The notes below the pieces were generated by a model. That model did no database searches and was not told the DNA's origin. It saw only the letters and a program-made list of their open reading frames with translations. Position numbers and translations under genes: made by a program. This document shows positions 10,680 through 22,241 of a DNA stretch of 64,000 nt, one piece after another; position 1 is the first letter of the stretch; the number at the start of each line of letters is the position of its first letter. Where the stretch lies: the NCBI GenBank assembly GCA_949152435.1, contig OX424572.1, positions 45,347,098 through 45,411,097 of the forward strand. The letters are read 5' to 3'. This DNA comes from Gastracanthus pulcherrimus. Taxonomy: Eukaryota; Arthropoda; Insecta; Hymenoptera; Pteromalidae.

Positions 10680-11894
10680 TTAAATGGCATTTCGAACTCG
10701 AAAGTTCATCGCCTCATCTACGCAAGCCTTCCACGTTTCCCTATTTTGTGCCAACCCCATCCATTTCGCGCCTTCCCGCCCAATTTCAGTTATGTCTGAT
10801 TTTACGTTATCCTCCCATCTGCGTCTAGGTCTACCAAGAGGTCGCGTTGCTTTCGGTTTTCCTTTCATTATGCGCGCTGCTGTACGATCATCGTCCATTC
10901 TTGCCACGTGCCCTGCCCATCTTAGTCTCCGTGATTTTATTATTCTGTTAATATTTGGTGACGCGTACAAATTATGTAGCTCGTCATTGTGCAGTTTCCT
11001 CCACTCCCCAGTTTCCTCATCTTTCTTTGGCCCGTATATTTTCCGCAGAACCTTATTTTCAAATACCCTAAAACGATTTTCTTCCGCTTTAGTGAGCGCC
11101 CAGGTTTCGCACCCATACAAGATTACCGGCATTATTATAGTCCTATATATCCTTATTTTGACATTTTTCAACAGTAGCTTTGACTTAAGTAATCTGTTCA
11201 CAGCGTAGAAGCAGGCATTACCCGAATGAAGTCTCTTATTAATCTCGGCTTTAATTTCGTTTCGATCATTTATAGTTGTACCTAAATATCTGAATTCGCT
11301 AACCTTTTCAAAAGTGAAATTTCCGACTCTGAGATCCCCCTCTGCTTCGCGAATGCCCAGTTTCTCCATGATCATATATTTCGTTTTCGATTCGCTCACT
11401 TCTAACCCCGTGTTTTTAGCCGCATTTATAAGGATTTCCGCATTTCTCGCCACCGTTTCACCATTATCTCCCACTATATCCAAGTCATCCGCATAGCCTA
11501 AAATTTGCGTTGTTCCGTTGAGTGTTGCGCCTAGCTCGCTAGCCTGCATTTTTCTAACAACATGCTCTAGCGTCAGGTTAAAGAGTACCGTTGAAAGCCC
11601 GTCACCTTGCTTCAAACCGTCGCGTATCATGAACGATTCGGATACATTACCGCCTACTCGGACCTTTCCAGTGCTTCCGTTCAGACATATTTGAATTAAT
11701 TTTACGAGTTTTTTTGGTACGCCAAGGAGCACTAGGATTTCATACATTTTGCTTCGTTTGACAGAGTCGTACGCTTTCTTAAAGTCCACAAATAGCTGGT
11801 GTATAGTTTCGCAATATTCCCACTTTTTCTCTAATAATTGTCTTATGGTAAACATTTGATCGCTCGTTGACCTCTGTTGCGCCGGAATCCACAC
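10680..11894 (-). pseudogene. RTE reverse transcriptase, C-terminal part
   Basis: This is the C-terminal 404 codons of the LINE polyprotein, separated from the N-terminal part by a frameshift. It contains RT block FVDFKKAYDSV (about residues 35-45), the catalytic YADD box (about 134-137, ILGYADDLDIVG) and the RTE-type tail LRWAGHVARMDDD followed by GRPRRRW. Template-primed reverse transcription is the expected role. The stop codon TAA is formed at the junction with the poly(A) tail. Only the frame break at about 11850-11890 prevents a complete protein. Confidence 0.9.
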
Positions 11895-13660
11895 TGATAA
11901 TCTCCTATTATATCTTCCGCGAATGGTGTGAGTCTGGCCTGTATTACGTTTGACAGAACTTTGTAGCAGGTAGCTAAAAGTGAGATTCCCCGGTAGTTAT
12001 TGCAGTCTGTTTTATCTCCCGTTTTGAAGATCGGTATGATGATGGATTCTTTCCAATTTTCTGGTATTGTTTCATTTCTCCAAATAGCACATACTAGATA
12101 AAAAATTTTAGATGTAAGCGCGGTGCCTCCATATTTAAGTAGTTCAGCTGGTATAGAATCGTTTCCTGCGGCCTTATTGTTTTTTAGCTTTTTGATCGCG
12201 GCCTCTACTTCTTTGTAGGTCGTTTCGTCCATATGGAGTTCAGCAGTGTGGATTTCGTCTCCCATTTCCTCGGAGTTTTCATGCACGTTTAATAACTTAT
12301 CGAAATAATCTTTCCATAATTTCAATAGTTCATTTTCGCTTGTCACGAGGTTCCCGTCCTTATCCTTCATTAACTGCGATCTACTCTGAAAACCCTTCCT
12401 AATAGCGTTTATTCCTTTGTACATCTCGCGCGGGTTATTTTCCCTACTATTAGTTTCTATTTTTCTAATTTCATTTTTCTGATACTCGCGCTTCTTGTTT
12501 CTGTAAATCACACGTACTTGCTTTCTTATTTCATGGTATTCTTCTACGGCCCTATCGCTTTCATTGTGTACACTATCTAATTTAGCCTTCTTGCGCCTTT
12601 CAAACCAGAGTTCGCACTCTTCGTCAAACCATGGTTTGCTCTTCGGCCTTTTTTTCTTACCCAGTACTTTGTTCGCGGCCCCTTTTATAGTTTTTTCGAT
12701 AGCCCCCCACAACCTGTTCGGATCGTCATCTACTCCCGTCTGTTCATCCGTTTCCTCGAGCGCCTGAAATCGGTTGCTAACTTCTACTTGGTACTTGATT
12801 CGCTCTATCCCGCTTCGTAGTTTTCCAATATCAAAGGTTTCTACTTTGTTCGCTCGCTTACTATTTTGACCGGCTACTAATCTGGCTCTTAATTTGGCCA
12901 CTACGAGATAATGATCTGAGTCGCAATCCGCCCCCCTATAGGTCCTTACGTCGAGTACATTCGTGTGGCGCCTCTTATCAATAAGAAAATGATCGATTTG
13001 ATTGTGCGTGGCCCCATCCGGCGATGTCCACGTTGCCTTGTGTATATCCTTGTGCTTGAAGCACGTGGTCTTGACTATAAGATCTTTTGCGGCTGCGAAA
13101 TTTATGACCATAATACCGTTATCATTGCTGGTTTCGTGCAGACTTTCTTTGCCTATGGTGGGCCTAAACATTTCCTCTCTCCCTATTTTAGCATTGAAAT
13201 CCCCCACTACTATTTTGGTGTCGTAAGACGCGAATTGGTCGATTAATTGCTCTAAAGTTTCATAATAAAGATTTTTGACTTGTTCCTCTTTGTCCTCCGT
13301 GGGACAGTGGACGTTAATAACCACGTAATTATACCACGCTCCGTCGATGATGATATACGAGAGTCGGTCATTCACGAAATTGCAAGTTTTAACGGAATGT
13401 ATGATGCTTTTGTTAACAAGAAATCCGGTGCCTAGAGAATGCCCGCTCGCGCCCCCATATAAAAAGGTGAAGTTACCGGATCCTAGCATCGCGTTATCTT
13501 TCCATCGGGTTTCTTGTATTGCTACCAAATCTAAATTGTACCTCTCAGTTTCATTTATGATTTTCCGGAACGCGCCTGCTCTGTGTAGACTGCGTACATT
13601 CCAGGTTCCCACCCTTAAGTTTCTTTTCGTTTTGGTTTGGTTTTGTTTTCTTTGAGCCAT
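11843..13660 (-). pseudogene. RTE endonuclease and N-terminal reverse transcriptase
   Basis: This is a 605-codon ORF starting at ATG 13660. It has an APE-type endonuclease with GTWNVRSL (residues 18-25), the catalytic QETRW (49-53), GDFNAKIG (153-160) and SDHYLV (248-253). A basic linker follows, then RT fingers IIIPIFKTGDKTDCNNYRGI and GDYQCGFRRNRG. It runs into an aberrant tail because of a frameshift; the RT continues in the overlapping frame (10680-11894). The endonuclease would nick target DNA to prime reverse transcription. Confidence 0.9.
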
Positions 13661-14522
13661 GATAGTAAGTTAAACCCGCGCGTTTTGGATCCTGTTCCGA
13701 TCGCAGGTGAGTCCATCCGTCTAGGGGTGATAACCCTCATACCTCCCTAGAACTAAGTATGAGAGCTTTCTGACTTTGGCGAGGACACAGTCAACTCGTC
13801 GTCAGACACACTCGGTTTCATTCTCATATCCTAACGCCCCCCTGCAAGGCAGCGCGCCTTCGCTGGCTTCGTTGCCATGTAAGACCAGGTGGCGAATCAT
13901 TCTACACATCCCCTCTCAGGGCAGTTGTCATCGCTCCCGCATCCTCCACGACAGCAGGATTTTTGGCCCATTTTTTGTTTGAAATGTGTGGTAAAAGAGA
14001 TAGATTACAGAGTAAGGTAGAAGAAGAAAGTAAGATAGGAGATTTTGTATAGTGTTTGTAGTTGTTGCGGTGCTTGCGTAGTGTTTCTAGATGAATGCGT
14101 TCGCCAGTGCGGGCTCATCACACCCACGCCTGGGCCTATCGGCTGTCCGCGACTGCTTATTCGCTTTATTCGCAGCTAACCTCTTTCTCAGGGGTCGTTC
14201 CTCTATCCGCAACCTGAGGACGCGCTGTGTAGTGGTGATAGGCACCCACCCGTCCGCTCTGGACGACTACGCCCAGGACCCGCTTAGGGTAACGGCGTTG
14301 CAACAGATTTGTAAGTAATAACCAATTAAAATCATTTTCTTCAGTAAAAATATCATCTATCATTTTGTCTGCTTCATAATCTTTTAATGAAAACTCACAG
14401 TCACGAAACTGTAAATGAAATGGATATAGGCTATTCTCACAATCTTCGGATTTAATTATAAAAAATTTTTTTTTTTTATATTTTGAGCACATGTCTGAAA
14501 TTTTTAGTATACGTTCCTTCAG

Positions 14523-15132
14523 CTGTTAGAATACAAAATCCAATGTGGTGCAACGTTTTAAAGCAACGCACCAAAAGTTATTAACGTTTTTTACACGTTT
14601 TTTCATTTTTTCGTGATTTTCAACTTATTTTCGAAGAATAAGTTAGTAAATCATGTGTAATAATAAATAAAAAAAACCAGTGAAGTCAAATTATAAAAAA
14701 ATATTTATTTCACGTAGAATGTTATGCGACGAAATCCGCCAAAATGTGCACTTTGTAGACACCGAAAATCGAAAAATTTTTTTTTAATCTAGCACTTGCG
14801 AACAGACTTTTCTTATTCTGTATAGGTTACACAACGATGAAAAACGTCGAGGAAAATTCGAAAAATTAGCTGCGACTTTATTTTCCATTTAACAATAATT
14901 AAACAATAAATTCTAATCAACTGAGTGCAAATGATCAATTTTTAAAATAAATAAATATTTAAGTATTTTTTAAATAAAAAATTAGTCTATAACTTTGCAC
15001 CGATTTTTTTAGTGGATTTCGTTATATAAGATTTATCTTGTATAATCTTTTTATCATAATACGTTTTACATTTCGGAACCTGGTTCCGGATACACAATAT
15101 AATTTTTTAAATATAACAATTTTTCACATGTC

Positions 15133-15174
<42 letters not shown>

Positions 15175-15183
15175 GGAAAAGTG
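14523..15183. other. AT-rich spacer with (TA)n microsatellite
   Basis: No gene was seen. A (TA)n run of about 37 bp lies at 15135-15171. Part of this stretch may be intron of the JmjC gene on the minus strand, because an acceptor lies at 14523-14524. Confidence 0.35.
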
Positions 15184-15475
15184 CAAGATGAAATTTTCTC
15201 TACGGTGTTTACATTACCTCTGAATTATTTGCCAAGAAAAAAAAGAATTAAAGTAGAGGCATCTGGAAAACCTAAACCTCCTTCAGCAGCTACGGGTGAC
15301 GTGTGGTACAAACTTTAGCTGGAAAAAGAACAAAAACGAAAAGAAAAGGAATAACAGCTTGCAAAGAAAATGGAACTACAAATGCAATAAAAGAAATAGC
15401 TGAAGAAAAGAAGAAATTAAACGCAAAGATGAAAAAATTACAGTTAAAGATTAAAAAAGAAAATAAATAATTTAA
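15184..15475 (+). pseudogene. C-terminal tail of a pogo/Tigger-type transposase
   Basis: The plus strand reads VQDEIFSTVFTLPLNYLPRK, then VEASGKPKPPSAATGDVWYK, then a Lys/Glu-rich coiled tail. This resembles the C-terminal extension that follows the DDE domain in insect pogo/CENP-B-like transposases. Three or more in-frame stops (after WYKL, after KEKE, after MQLQ) show decay. The DDE domain itself is not present upstream. Assignment is by remembered similarity of the tail and is tentative. Confidence 0.45.
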
Positions 15476-16155
<680 letters not shown>

Positions 16156-16309
16156 ATATATATATGTATATAGTTTTGATTTTTAAATAAAGTCAGGTTG
16201 TAAGGTAGGTTATAAACAAGGTGTAACACCCAAATGTGTGTATTATGCCATACTGTTATTGTGCTTTGCCTGGGTGTAATACAGATCATAAAAACGGAGA
16301 GTAAAGCTC

Positions 16310-17300
16310 TTTACGCCCTGCCGAGAAGAATGTATTAAATCCTATTAAATTCCTATTTGAATGTAATAGGAATGAATAAAATTTCCGATTTGGAAAAAAG
16401 TGTCCTATTCAAAATGAATAGGATTGAATAAGAAAGCAATTTTTTTTCAAATTAATAGGAATGTATCAGAAAAAATAAAATATATAAAAATATTTAATTA
16501 TAAAATAGCTAATGCAATCCCATTTACATATTTTTCAATAAGTTTGAATGGGTACATATTACATATCGTTTTTTAAGTTTATTAAAAATTTAATAGAGAT
16601 TAATATACTCAATTCCGTTACAAATATTAAATTTATATTATATCAGAATAAATCGGTTTCTAAACTATTCTATATTATTTGGGTTATATCGTTGCAATCC
16701 ACATTAAAGAAACCTATAGGAATAAATAAGATAAGATACGTATTAGTTAAAACAGATCAAATATGGAAATATTATAATTAATTTTTCTGAACCGTATTGT
16801 TCCAATAAGAATTAATTTGATAATTGCAAATAGTAAAAGTCACATTTTGTGTCTATTTAAAACCGTAATAGGATTGAATACGATTTTCTCGTCTGAACTT
16901 CTCTGTATGAAACCGATTCAATTTGTAGCTATATTTAAATAGAAATAAATAATAGATCATCATATTTGAGATAAACTTAATTAATAATAAGAATGTATAG
17001 AAATAATACGTATTTTCATAAAACGTTAGCTTATAGGATTAAACAGTACAATTTCTCAATAGATTAATACTTAAAACATACATAGGATCAAATAGGTGAT
17101 AGTCCGTATTATGTTACAAACGAGAATTAATAAGGCAGTTTCCTATACGATAAAAAGTTTTTGATTAATAGAAATTAATAGGAGCGTATCTATTTTGACG
17201 TAACATCATTTTATAGGATTAAATATTACTGTTCCCAAATAAATTAGTATTTAACAATAGTTCAATAATGAAGCAGCATGGTGTAAATCGGAACAAATAA
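16310..17300. repeat. AT-rich degenerate repeat with recurring ATAGGATTRAAT motif
   Basis: The motif AATAGGATTGAAT or close variants recurs in both orientations (near 16335, 16365, 16420, 16710, 16870, 17035, 17085, 17215), often with flanking similarity. This suggests an old, diverged tandem or MITE cluster. No coding sequence is supported; the 77-aa ORF at 16548-16781 lies inside it. Confidence 0.4.
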
Positions 17301-17887
17301 GATACTTTTCTATTTGAAACGAGCCTTCAAATAATGTTATACCAAAATCACGTGAAACATCGAGGGAAGTGTAAATGTTCAACATTGATAGCCTAAATGT
17401 TACATTTTAATATAATTTTTAATTATTTTAAATACTAATATTATTTTTTTTCTATTAATACAATGTTATTATGACTGTATATTTTAAGTTCAGTTTACAT
17501 CTTGCATTCATTTAAAAAAAAGGGTTATTAGTTTATGTAGAACTTTGAGCCGTACCCAGTTCGACCATCAGGTGGGGCATTTTCGCTTGAACATGCGAAT
17601 GTAGTGTACACATTTTTTAATTAAGGTGATGCTAAATCCCCGTGTTATCATCAAATACGGGGAACCAGTTTTTTAATTTATTTTTGAATTTTGAGAAAAT
17701 ATCTCAATGAAAAGTTATTGTTTTTGGTTAGAACAGCGACATTTCAGAGAGATATTTACTAAAAATTGAAAATTAGATGAAATAAGTGAGTTCTCGTAAT
17801 TGTTCATGACGGGTGGGTTTATCACCACCTTTACCTTCCAACAGTTTATCAAACTGTTGGATTTCTGATCGTTTTATATTATATTTT

Positions 17888-18129
17888 CTTCCCTGGTTAA
17901 AAAAAATTATGAGACCGGATAAGACCTGATAAAACTTGTTTAGAATTCCGGACAAGACCAAATTGACCTCGAAATTGACTTTTTGATCTCATCCTGTTTT
18001 GTCCGCACTTATCCGGAAATCAACCATTTCGTATTAATTTGGATATGACTATATGAAAGAGGTTTCAAAATCCGGATAAGGTCATATAGGTTTATTTTAC
18101 AATCCGGTCCTATGTTTTTTTAACCAGGG
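17888..18129. mobile_element. Short MITE with CCCTGGTTAAAAAAA termini
   Basis: CCCTGGTTAAAAAAA at 17891 matches the inverted end at 18129 (AACCAGGG), with further matching subterminal GACCGGAT. TTATATTTT occurs immediately outside both ends (17879-17887 and 18130-18138), a plausible 9-bp target-site duplication, although the sequence is AT-rich. No ORF; non-autonomous. Confidence 0.6.
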
Positions 18130-18539
18130 TTATATTTTTTACGTTTTATTATTTTATAATACATTTCACACTAAAAACTTCGCTCACTAAACAGACACCC
18201 GTAGTGTCAAATATTCCCAAAAATAAAAATTTCTAAGTGTCAATGTTTCTTAAGTAATTTTTATTTCCTATTTTGTAAATGGTGAATTGGTTTATGTATG
18301 CCTCGCCACCTATCGGTGAAAAATTAAAGTAAACTTATTCTTTTTAAAATAAGGAATTGTAATGAAACGTAAGCAAACGTAATAAAACATAAAAATATGT
18401 ATAGAAACGTACAAAAATGTCTGAAATCCAACAGTTTAACTTTTTCTTACGTTTTATTACATTTTGTAATTTCCAATTAAGGACGTATTACTTTAAGCAT
18501 AATTTATTTTGAATTAAATGATTTGAAAATTAAAACTTA

Positions 18540-18975
18540 TTTGTGTGAAATGTGTGAAAAAGTGTGTAAAACTATGAATTTTCGTGAAAAACTGTGAAAT
18601 TAGGCTTACATTTGGAACAAAATTTTAAAAAATATTATACAATATTTCAGTTTATACATAACTTTCAGTTTTTCAGTTTTTCAAGTTTTCTCACATTTCT
18701 TTTCATTACATTCTCTTACATAGAGGAAATTACAACTGTGAGAAATTGTGATAAAATGTAAGAAACTGTAAGACTGTGAAAAAATGTGAAAAATTGTGTA
18801 TCTTCAATTATGATAAAATGCGTGTTTTTTATAAGTATGAGAAACTGTGAAAAACTATGAAAAACTGTGAAAAAATGTGCTAATTTGTTTGTAACAAATG
18901 TTCCAAAAGTATGTGTATTTTCACAGTTTTTCACGCTTTCTCACATTTTTTTTCACAGTTTTTCACAGTTGCCAT
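18540..18975. repeat. Low-complexity TGTGAAAAAC array with inverted arm
   Basis: The word GTGAAAAACTGTGAAAA, with a 10-11 bp rhythm, repeats from about 18540 to 18890. It returns as its reverse complement (TTTTCACAGTTTTTCACG) at about 18915-18970, and again inverted at 18660-18712. It can fold into a long imperfect hairpin. Short ORFs here are artefacts. Confidence 0.7.
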
Positions 18976-18981
18976 TTCCAC

Positions 18982-19578
18982 TAGGGTGGCGGGGCAATTT
19001 GGTCAATTTTATTTATGTGTATTAAAAGATTGTTTGACATTTTTGGCCAAACATGAAAGATGTAATTTATTCCTAAATATAGTTATGAGTACATGTCAGA
19101 TTCTAACCCCAAAATGCAAGCAATAACAAGAAATAAAAAATAGTTTTTAGAACAAAATAATGTTTTGAACAGTGTTAAAAATGTTATTAAACTAATAAGT
19201 TATATTGATGAAGTGTAATAATAAATATTTTTATAATATACAAATTTAGCGATGTGCATTTGAGGAAACTTGTGTGCCCAAAATGCCCCGCCGTACTGCA
19301 TAAATTTTGCCCCAAACTATACTCAATTTTGAAATATTGATTTTTTTATTTACTGTAAAATAATTGATATAAACAAACAAAAATAAAATAAAAGTTAAAG
19401 AATTCATCTATGAAAAATACATTATTTTGTATGCTTGTATGGTTTATTACAATGATTTCTTTCTAGCTAAATTCTAACCAGTATATATATAAAAAAATTG
19501 TATTTCAAAAAACCACAGTATTTAAAATAATTTAACTGCCTAAAATGCCCCACTGCCCAAACTGCCCGCCCTCCCCTA
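18982..19578. mobile_element. MITE with TA target duplication and GGGGCA-type termini
   Basis: The left end GGGTGGCGGGGCAATTTGG (18984) pairs imperfectly with the right end (GGGGAGGGCGGGCAGTTTGG read inward from 19576). TA flanks both sides (18982-18983, 19577-19578). Internal AAATGCCCCGCCG and AAATGCCCCACTG repeat the terminal words. It is similar in style to the MITE at 2409-3255 but distinct in sequence. No transposase. Confidence 0.65.
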
Positions 19579-19869
19579 CGTGACGTATCCAGCGATTGGA
19601 CAAGTATTTTGGAAGTATAGCCAATCACAGCTCCGATACAGTGTGTGGCGGACTGGCGGCGTACAAAGCACGGCGCGCAACGCATGGAGCGGACTCAAGA
19701 GCAATGATATAGACGCGGCCTTTTCTTTGTCGGTGATGTTGTCGCAAGACGCCGATTTGCGTAAAGCATAAATTCTCGCCTTTCGTACCAACTCGAAATA
19801 AAAGCATCGTGCCTCCTATAAGACGTTTCCAGAAATAGAATTTCGTTAGATACGTTTCTTTTTCTCAAG
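19579..19869 (+). promoter_or_regulatory. CpG-rich segment, likely promoter and non-coding first exon of the gene at 20.8 kb
   Basis: This is a GC-rich island in AT-rich surroundings. It has a CRE-like TGACGTAT at the left end, an inverted CCAAT box (ATTGG, about 19596) and a direct CCAAT box (about 19620). It ends in a consensus donor CTCAAG/GTAAGC (exon edge 19869). No start codon is in frame with the next exon, so a 5' UTR exon is inferred. Promoter function is inference from composition and boxes. Confidence 0.45.
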
Positions 19870-20063
19870 GTAAGCAAAACAAATTCTATACATCGTAAAA
19901 AATTACTGAAAATATTTTCTTACAAAATTAAGTTTTTCATCCATCGTATGCACGTTATTTTTATAAATTTATCAACCTTCATTTCATATTAGTATTCATA
20001 ATAATAGTTTAGTTTCGTTATAAAATTTATTGTAAATATTTTCTCGGTATTCCTGGTATCGTT

Positions 20064-20174
20064 AAACAAAGAAACAAAGACATCGTGAAGTTTCCCCGTG
20101 AAACAAAGAAACAAAGACGTCGTGAAGTTTCCCCGTGAAACAAAGAAACAATGACATCGTGAAGTTTCCCAGTC
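20064..20174. repeat. 37-bp tandem repeat, three copies
   Basis: AAACAAAGAAACAAAGACAT begins at 20064, 20101 and 20138, each followed by CGTGAAGTTTCCCC, so the period is 37 bp. The copies differ by only a few bases. It lies in the presumed first intron of the BEN-like gene A. Confidence 0.95.
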
Positions 20175-21365
20175 AAAATTTCAATCGATTGCACGTTTTT
20201 TCATTATCTTATAAATATTTCTTAAAAATTACTGAAATTATTTGGTTTGATTCAAGCTTTTGATGCACGATTATGTGCATTTTTACATAAGTCTATTCTA
20301 CAATCTTTGTTTAATGCATGTTTTTGTTCTTCTTTATTATTAGCTTTATCTTACTTTGATGATGCAACTTCCTTAGTAAAATTAGATTAAAATTAATATA
20401 GGTGGATATAAATGACAGGTTAATTTTTTATTTATATGTGCGTCCGCCGTACGTTAAGTTATTCTATTTATTATATCTAGTAAGAAAAATGTTATTGTTA
20501 CTAACAAAGACGTCATAAAACGTTTTCCGATGAAGATTTCAATTTCATCATGTTTTATTTACTAACTTACATATCTGATGATGCTTCATAGTCAAGAAAA
20601 TAATGAAGTTAAATTTTTTCGTAATCAAAATATAATATTTTTAATTATAAATCGCAAGACGAAATAGGTTAAAAAATTATTGAAAGATGTTCATTTAGAT
20701 TAGTTTTATGAGGAGAAGTTTTTATAAGTAGAATATAGCATTTAAAAATTATATAATTCATATTATTGAATAATTCTCAGGGTTGAAATGTTTGCATTGG
20801 TGCATACCATAAGAAATGGCAAATTTGCCAATAAACAAGAAGTGACGGCAACGTCTAACATTGAAAACTTTGATTGGTCGAAAAAGAAAAAAAAATATGA
20901 AGTATTGGATGAGTGTCAATGAAGAACGTTGCCAAGGAATTGTAATCATTGTCAATGGTAAATATACACAACTGAAAGAATATTTTTTAATTTTATACCC
21001 CAGCCATAGCAACACAATTAATTTTAATTTTTATTAGTTTTGATGTTATGTATTTATTATAGATGTATGGATTTATATTTTAAATAATTTTTTTGTTTCA
21101 GATGATGAGCAAACACTGAAAGACTCAATTAACACTAAACGAGCAAAAGTTCCACCACTTAACCTGTGTGAAACAACGTCTGACTTAAAGAGAGTTTTTC
21201 CAGCAAAAGGGGATAAACTGGTAATTGTAGCTATTTTCAATAATGTATAGTTTAGAATTATGATTAAAAAATCAATATTTATTATTTAAAAAGCTTATGA
21301 TTATAAAGTTTAATTGTTGTCGTTATTTCAACTTTTGTGCAAGCTAACTAAATTAATTGGGGGGG

Positions 21366-22241
21366 GGGGGTGTTAAAAATTTCGAATATGTAAAGTGCCC
21401 TAAGTCAGGCATGTAGAAAGTAGAAAGTTTTGACAATGGAAATTCTAAACTATCGAAAGTAAAAATATAGAAAGTTGAAAGTTACAAAAACGAAAATTCA
21501 GAAAGTCAAAGGATCAAAAGTAGAATTATAGAAAATAAAAATGCAAAAAGTTGAAAGTTACGAAAATGAAAATTTAGAAAATGAATAGTGTCGAAAGTGA
21601 AAATACAAAGACTCAAAAGTGTAAAAAATGAAAATACAGAAACTTAAAAATGTTGAAAGTATAAATTCATAAAGATAAAAGTGTTGAAAGTATAAATTCA
21701 GAAAAATAAAAATGTCGAAAGTATAAATTCAGAAAGATAAAAGTGTCGAAAGTAAAAATTCAGAAAGATAAGTGTTGAAAATATAAATTCATAAATATAA
21801 AAGTGTCGATTCAATCACATGCAGAACTATAAAATAATTGAACAAATTTTTAAGATATGAATGTGTTCTTACTTATAATTTTTAAAATTCTATTTTGCAG
21901 ACTTTGTAACAAATAGAGATTGTTTTTATATGCTCCCCCCAACCAATTATGTCGTAGTTGACATAGCTGTGGAAAAATGCATAATAAACAATCATTAATG
22001 TTTTGAATTGCATTATCATAGATATTTTGGAAAAAATAATAACTAGATATTTTGTTTTTTGTAAACCCTGTTCAATGTGTTTGTCCCATTTCATGTTAAA
22101 ATCATCTTTATAAATCTTTATGAATCTTTATGAATTTATACTTTCAACACTTCTATTTTTCTGAATTTATACTTTCGACACTTTCAACCTTCTATATTTT
22201 TACTTTCGGCACTTTACACATTCGAAGTTTTTAACACTCCC
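21366..22241. repeat. Foldback element with internal 32-bp repeats
   Basis: GTGTTAAAAATTTCGAATAT at 21371 is mirrored by the inverted end at 22241 (GAGTGTTAAAAACTTCGAAT read inward). Both ends continue with GTAAAGTGCC and then GAAAGTRTAAATTCAGAAA units of about 32-35 bp (about 21470-21815 left, 22115-22210 right, inverted). The centre holds a LINE reverse-transcriptase fragment (21882-22094, minus). The element is preceded by a G10 run. Confidence 0.65.
21882..22094 (-). pseudogene. Jockey-like LINE RT C-terminal fragment inside the foldback
   Basis: The translation reads MKWDKHIEQGLQKTKYLVII and then LMIVYYAFFHSYVNYDIIGW. The segment (Y)xALFHSHLxYxIxxWG is the characteristic region downstream of the catalytic core in Jockey-type reverse transcriptases. 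Only about 70 codons are present. Confidence 0.6.

Larger units (their letters stand above)
10664..14306 (-). mobile_element. Full-length RTE-like non-LTR retrotransposon
   Basis: The 3.64-kb element has an exact 12-bp target-site duplication, ATTTGTAAGTAA, at 10652-10663 and 14307-14318. It has a 3' poly(A) tail (T run at 10664-10680 on plus) and a 5' region of about 650 bp before the endonuclease ORF. Its length and its single endonuclease-reverse transcriptase ORF fit the RTE group. It lies within a coding exon of the JmjC gene, and the reading frame resumes after one TSD copy. It is GC-richer than its surroundings and shows only one obvious coding lesion, so the insertion is fairly recent. 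Confidence 0.92.
9547..14522 (-). pseudogene. JmjC-domain gene with C-terminal C2H2 zinc fingers, interrupted by an RTE LINE
   Basis: JmjC proteins are Fe(II)/2-oxoglutarate oxygenases, often histone demethylases. The frame starts after a likely acceptor (TTCTAACAG, exon edge 14522), runs to 14319, and continues in the same frame after the LINE from 10663. It reads FYFGTLN, then MHLENSHLDSVNILRWGSPK and LWILVHPNYG, which match the HxE iron site and following helix of KDM4-type JmjC domains. After a one-base slip near 10190 it continues LLMISPSQLRSWNIPYEVVV and GVPHQVINFGPNISEAANV, which carries the second iron-binding His. An in-frame TAG at about 9965 separates this from up to four C2H2-like fingers (CPIQDC, CAYCEK, CSVCSK, CRKCKN). 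The lesions are one frameshift, one stop and the LINE. JmjC plus C2H2 fingers recalls plant REF6/ELF6 rather than animal KDM4. Confidence 0.75.

Noticed and set aside
10684..13982. Plus-strand ORFs opposite the RTE element
   Set aside because: Antisense shadows of a clear endonuclease-reverse transcriptase on the minus strand.
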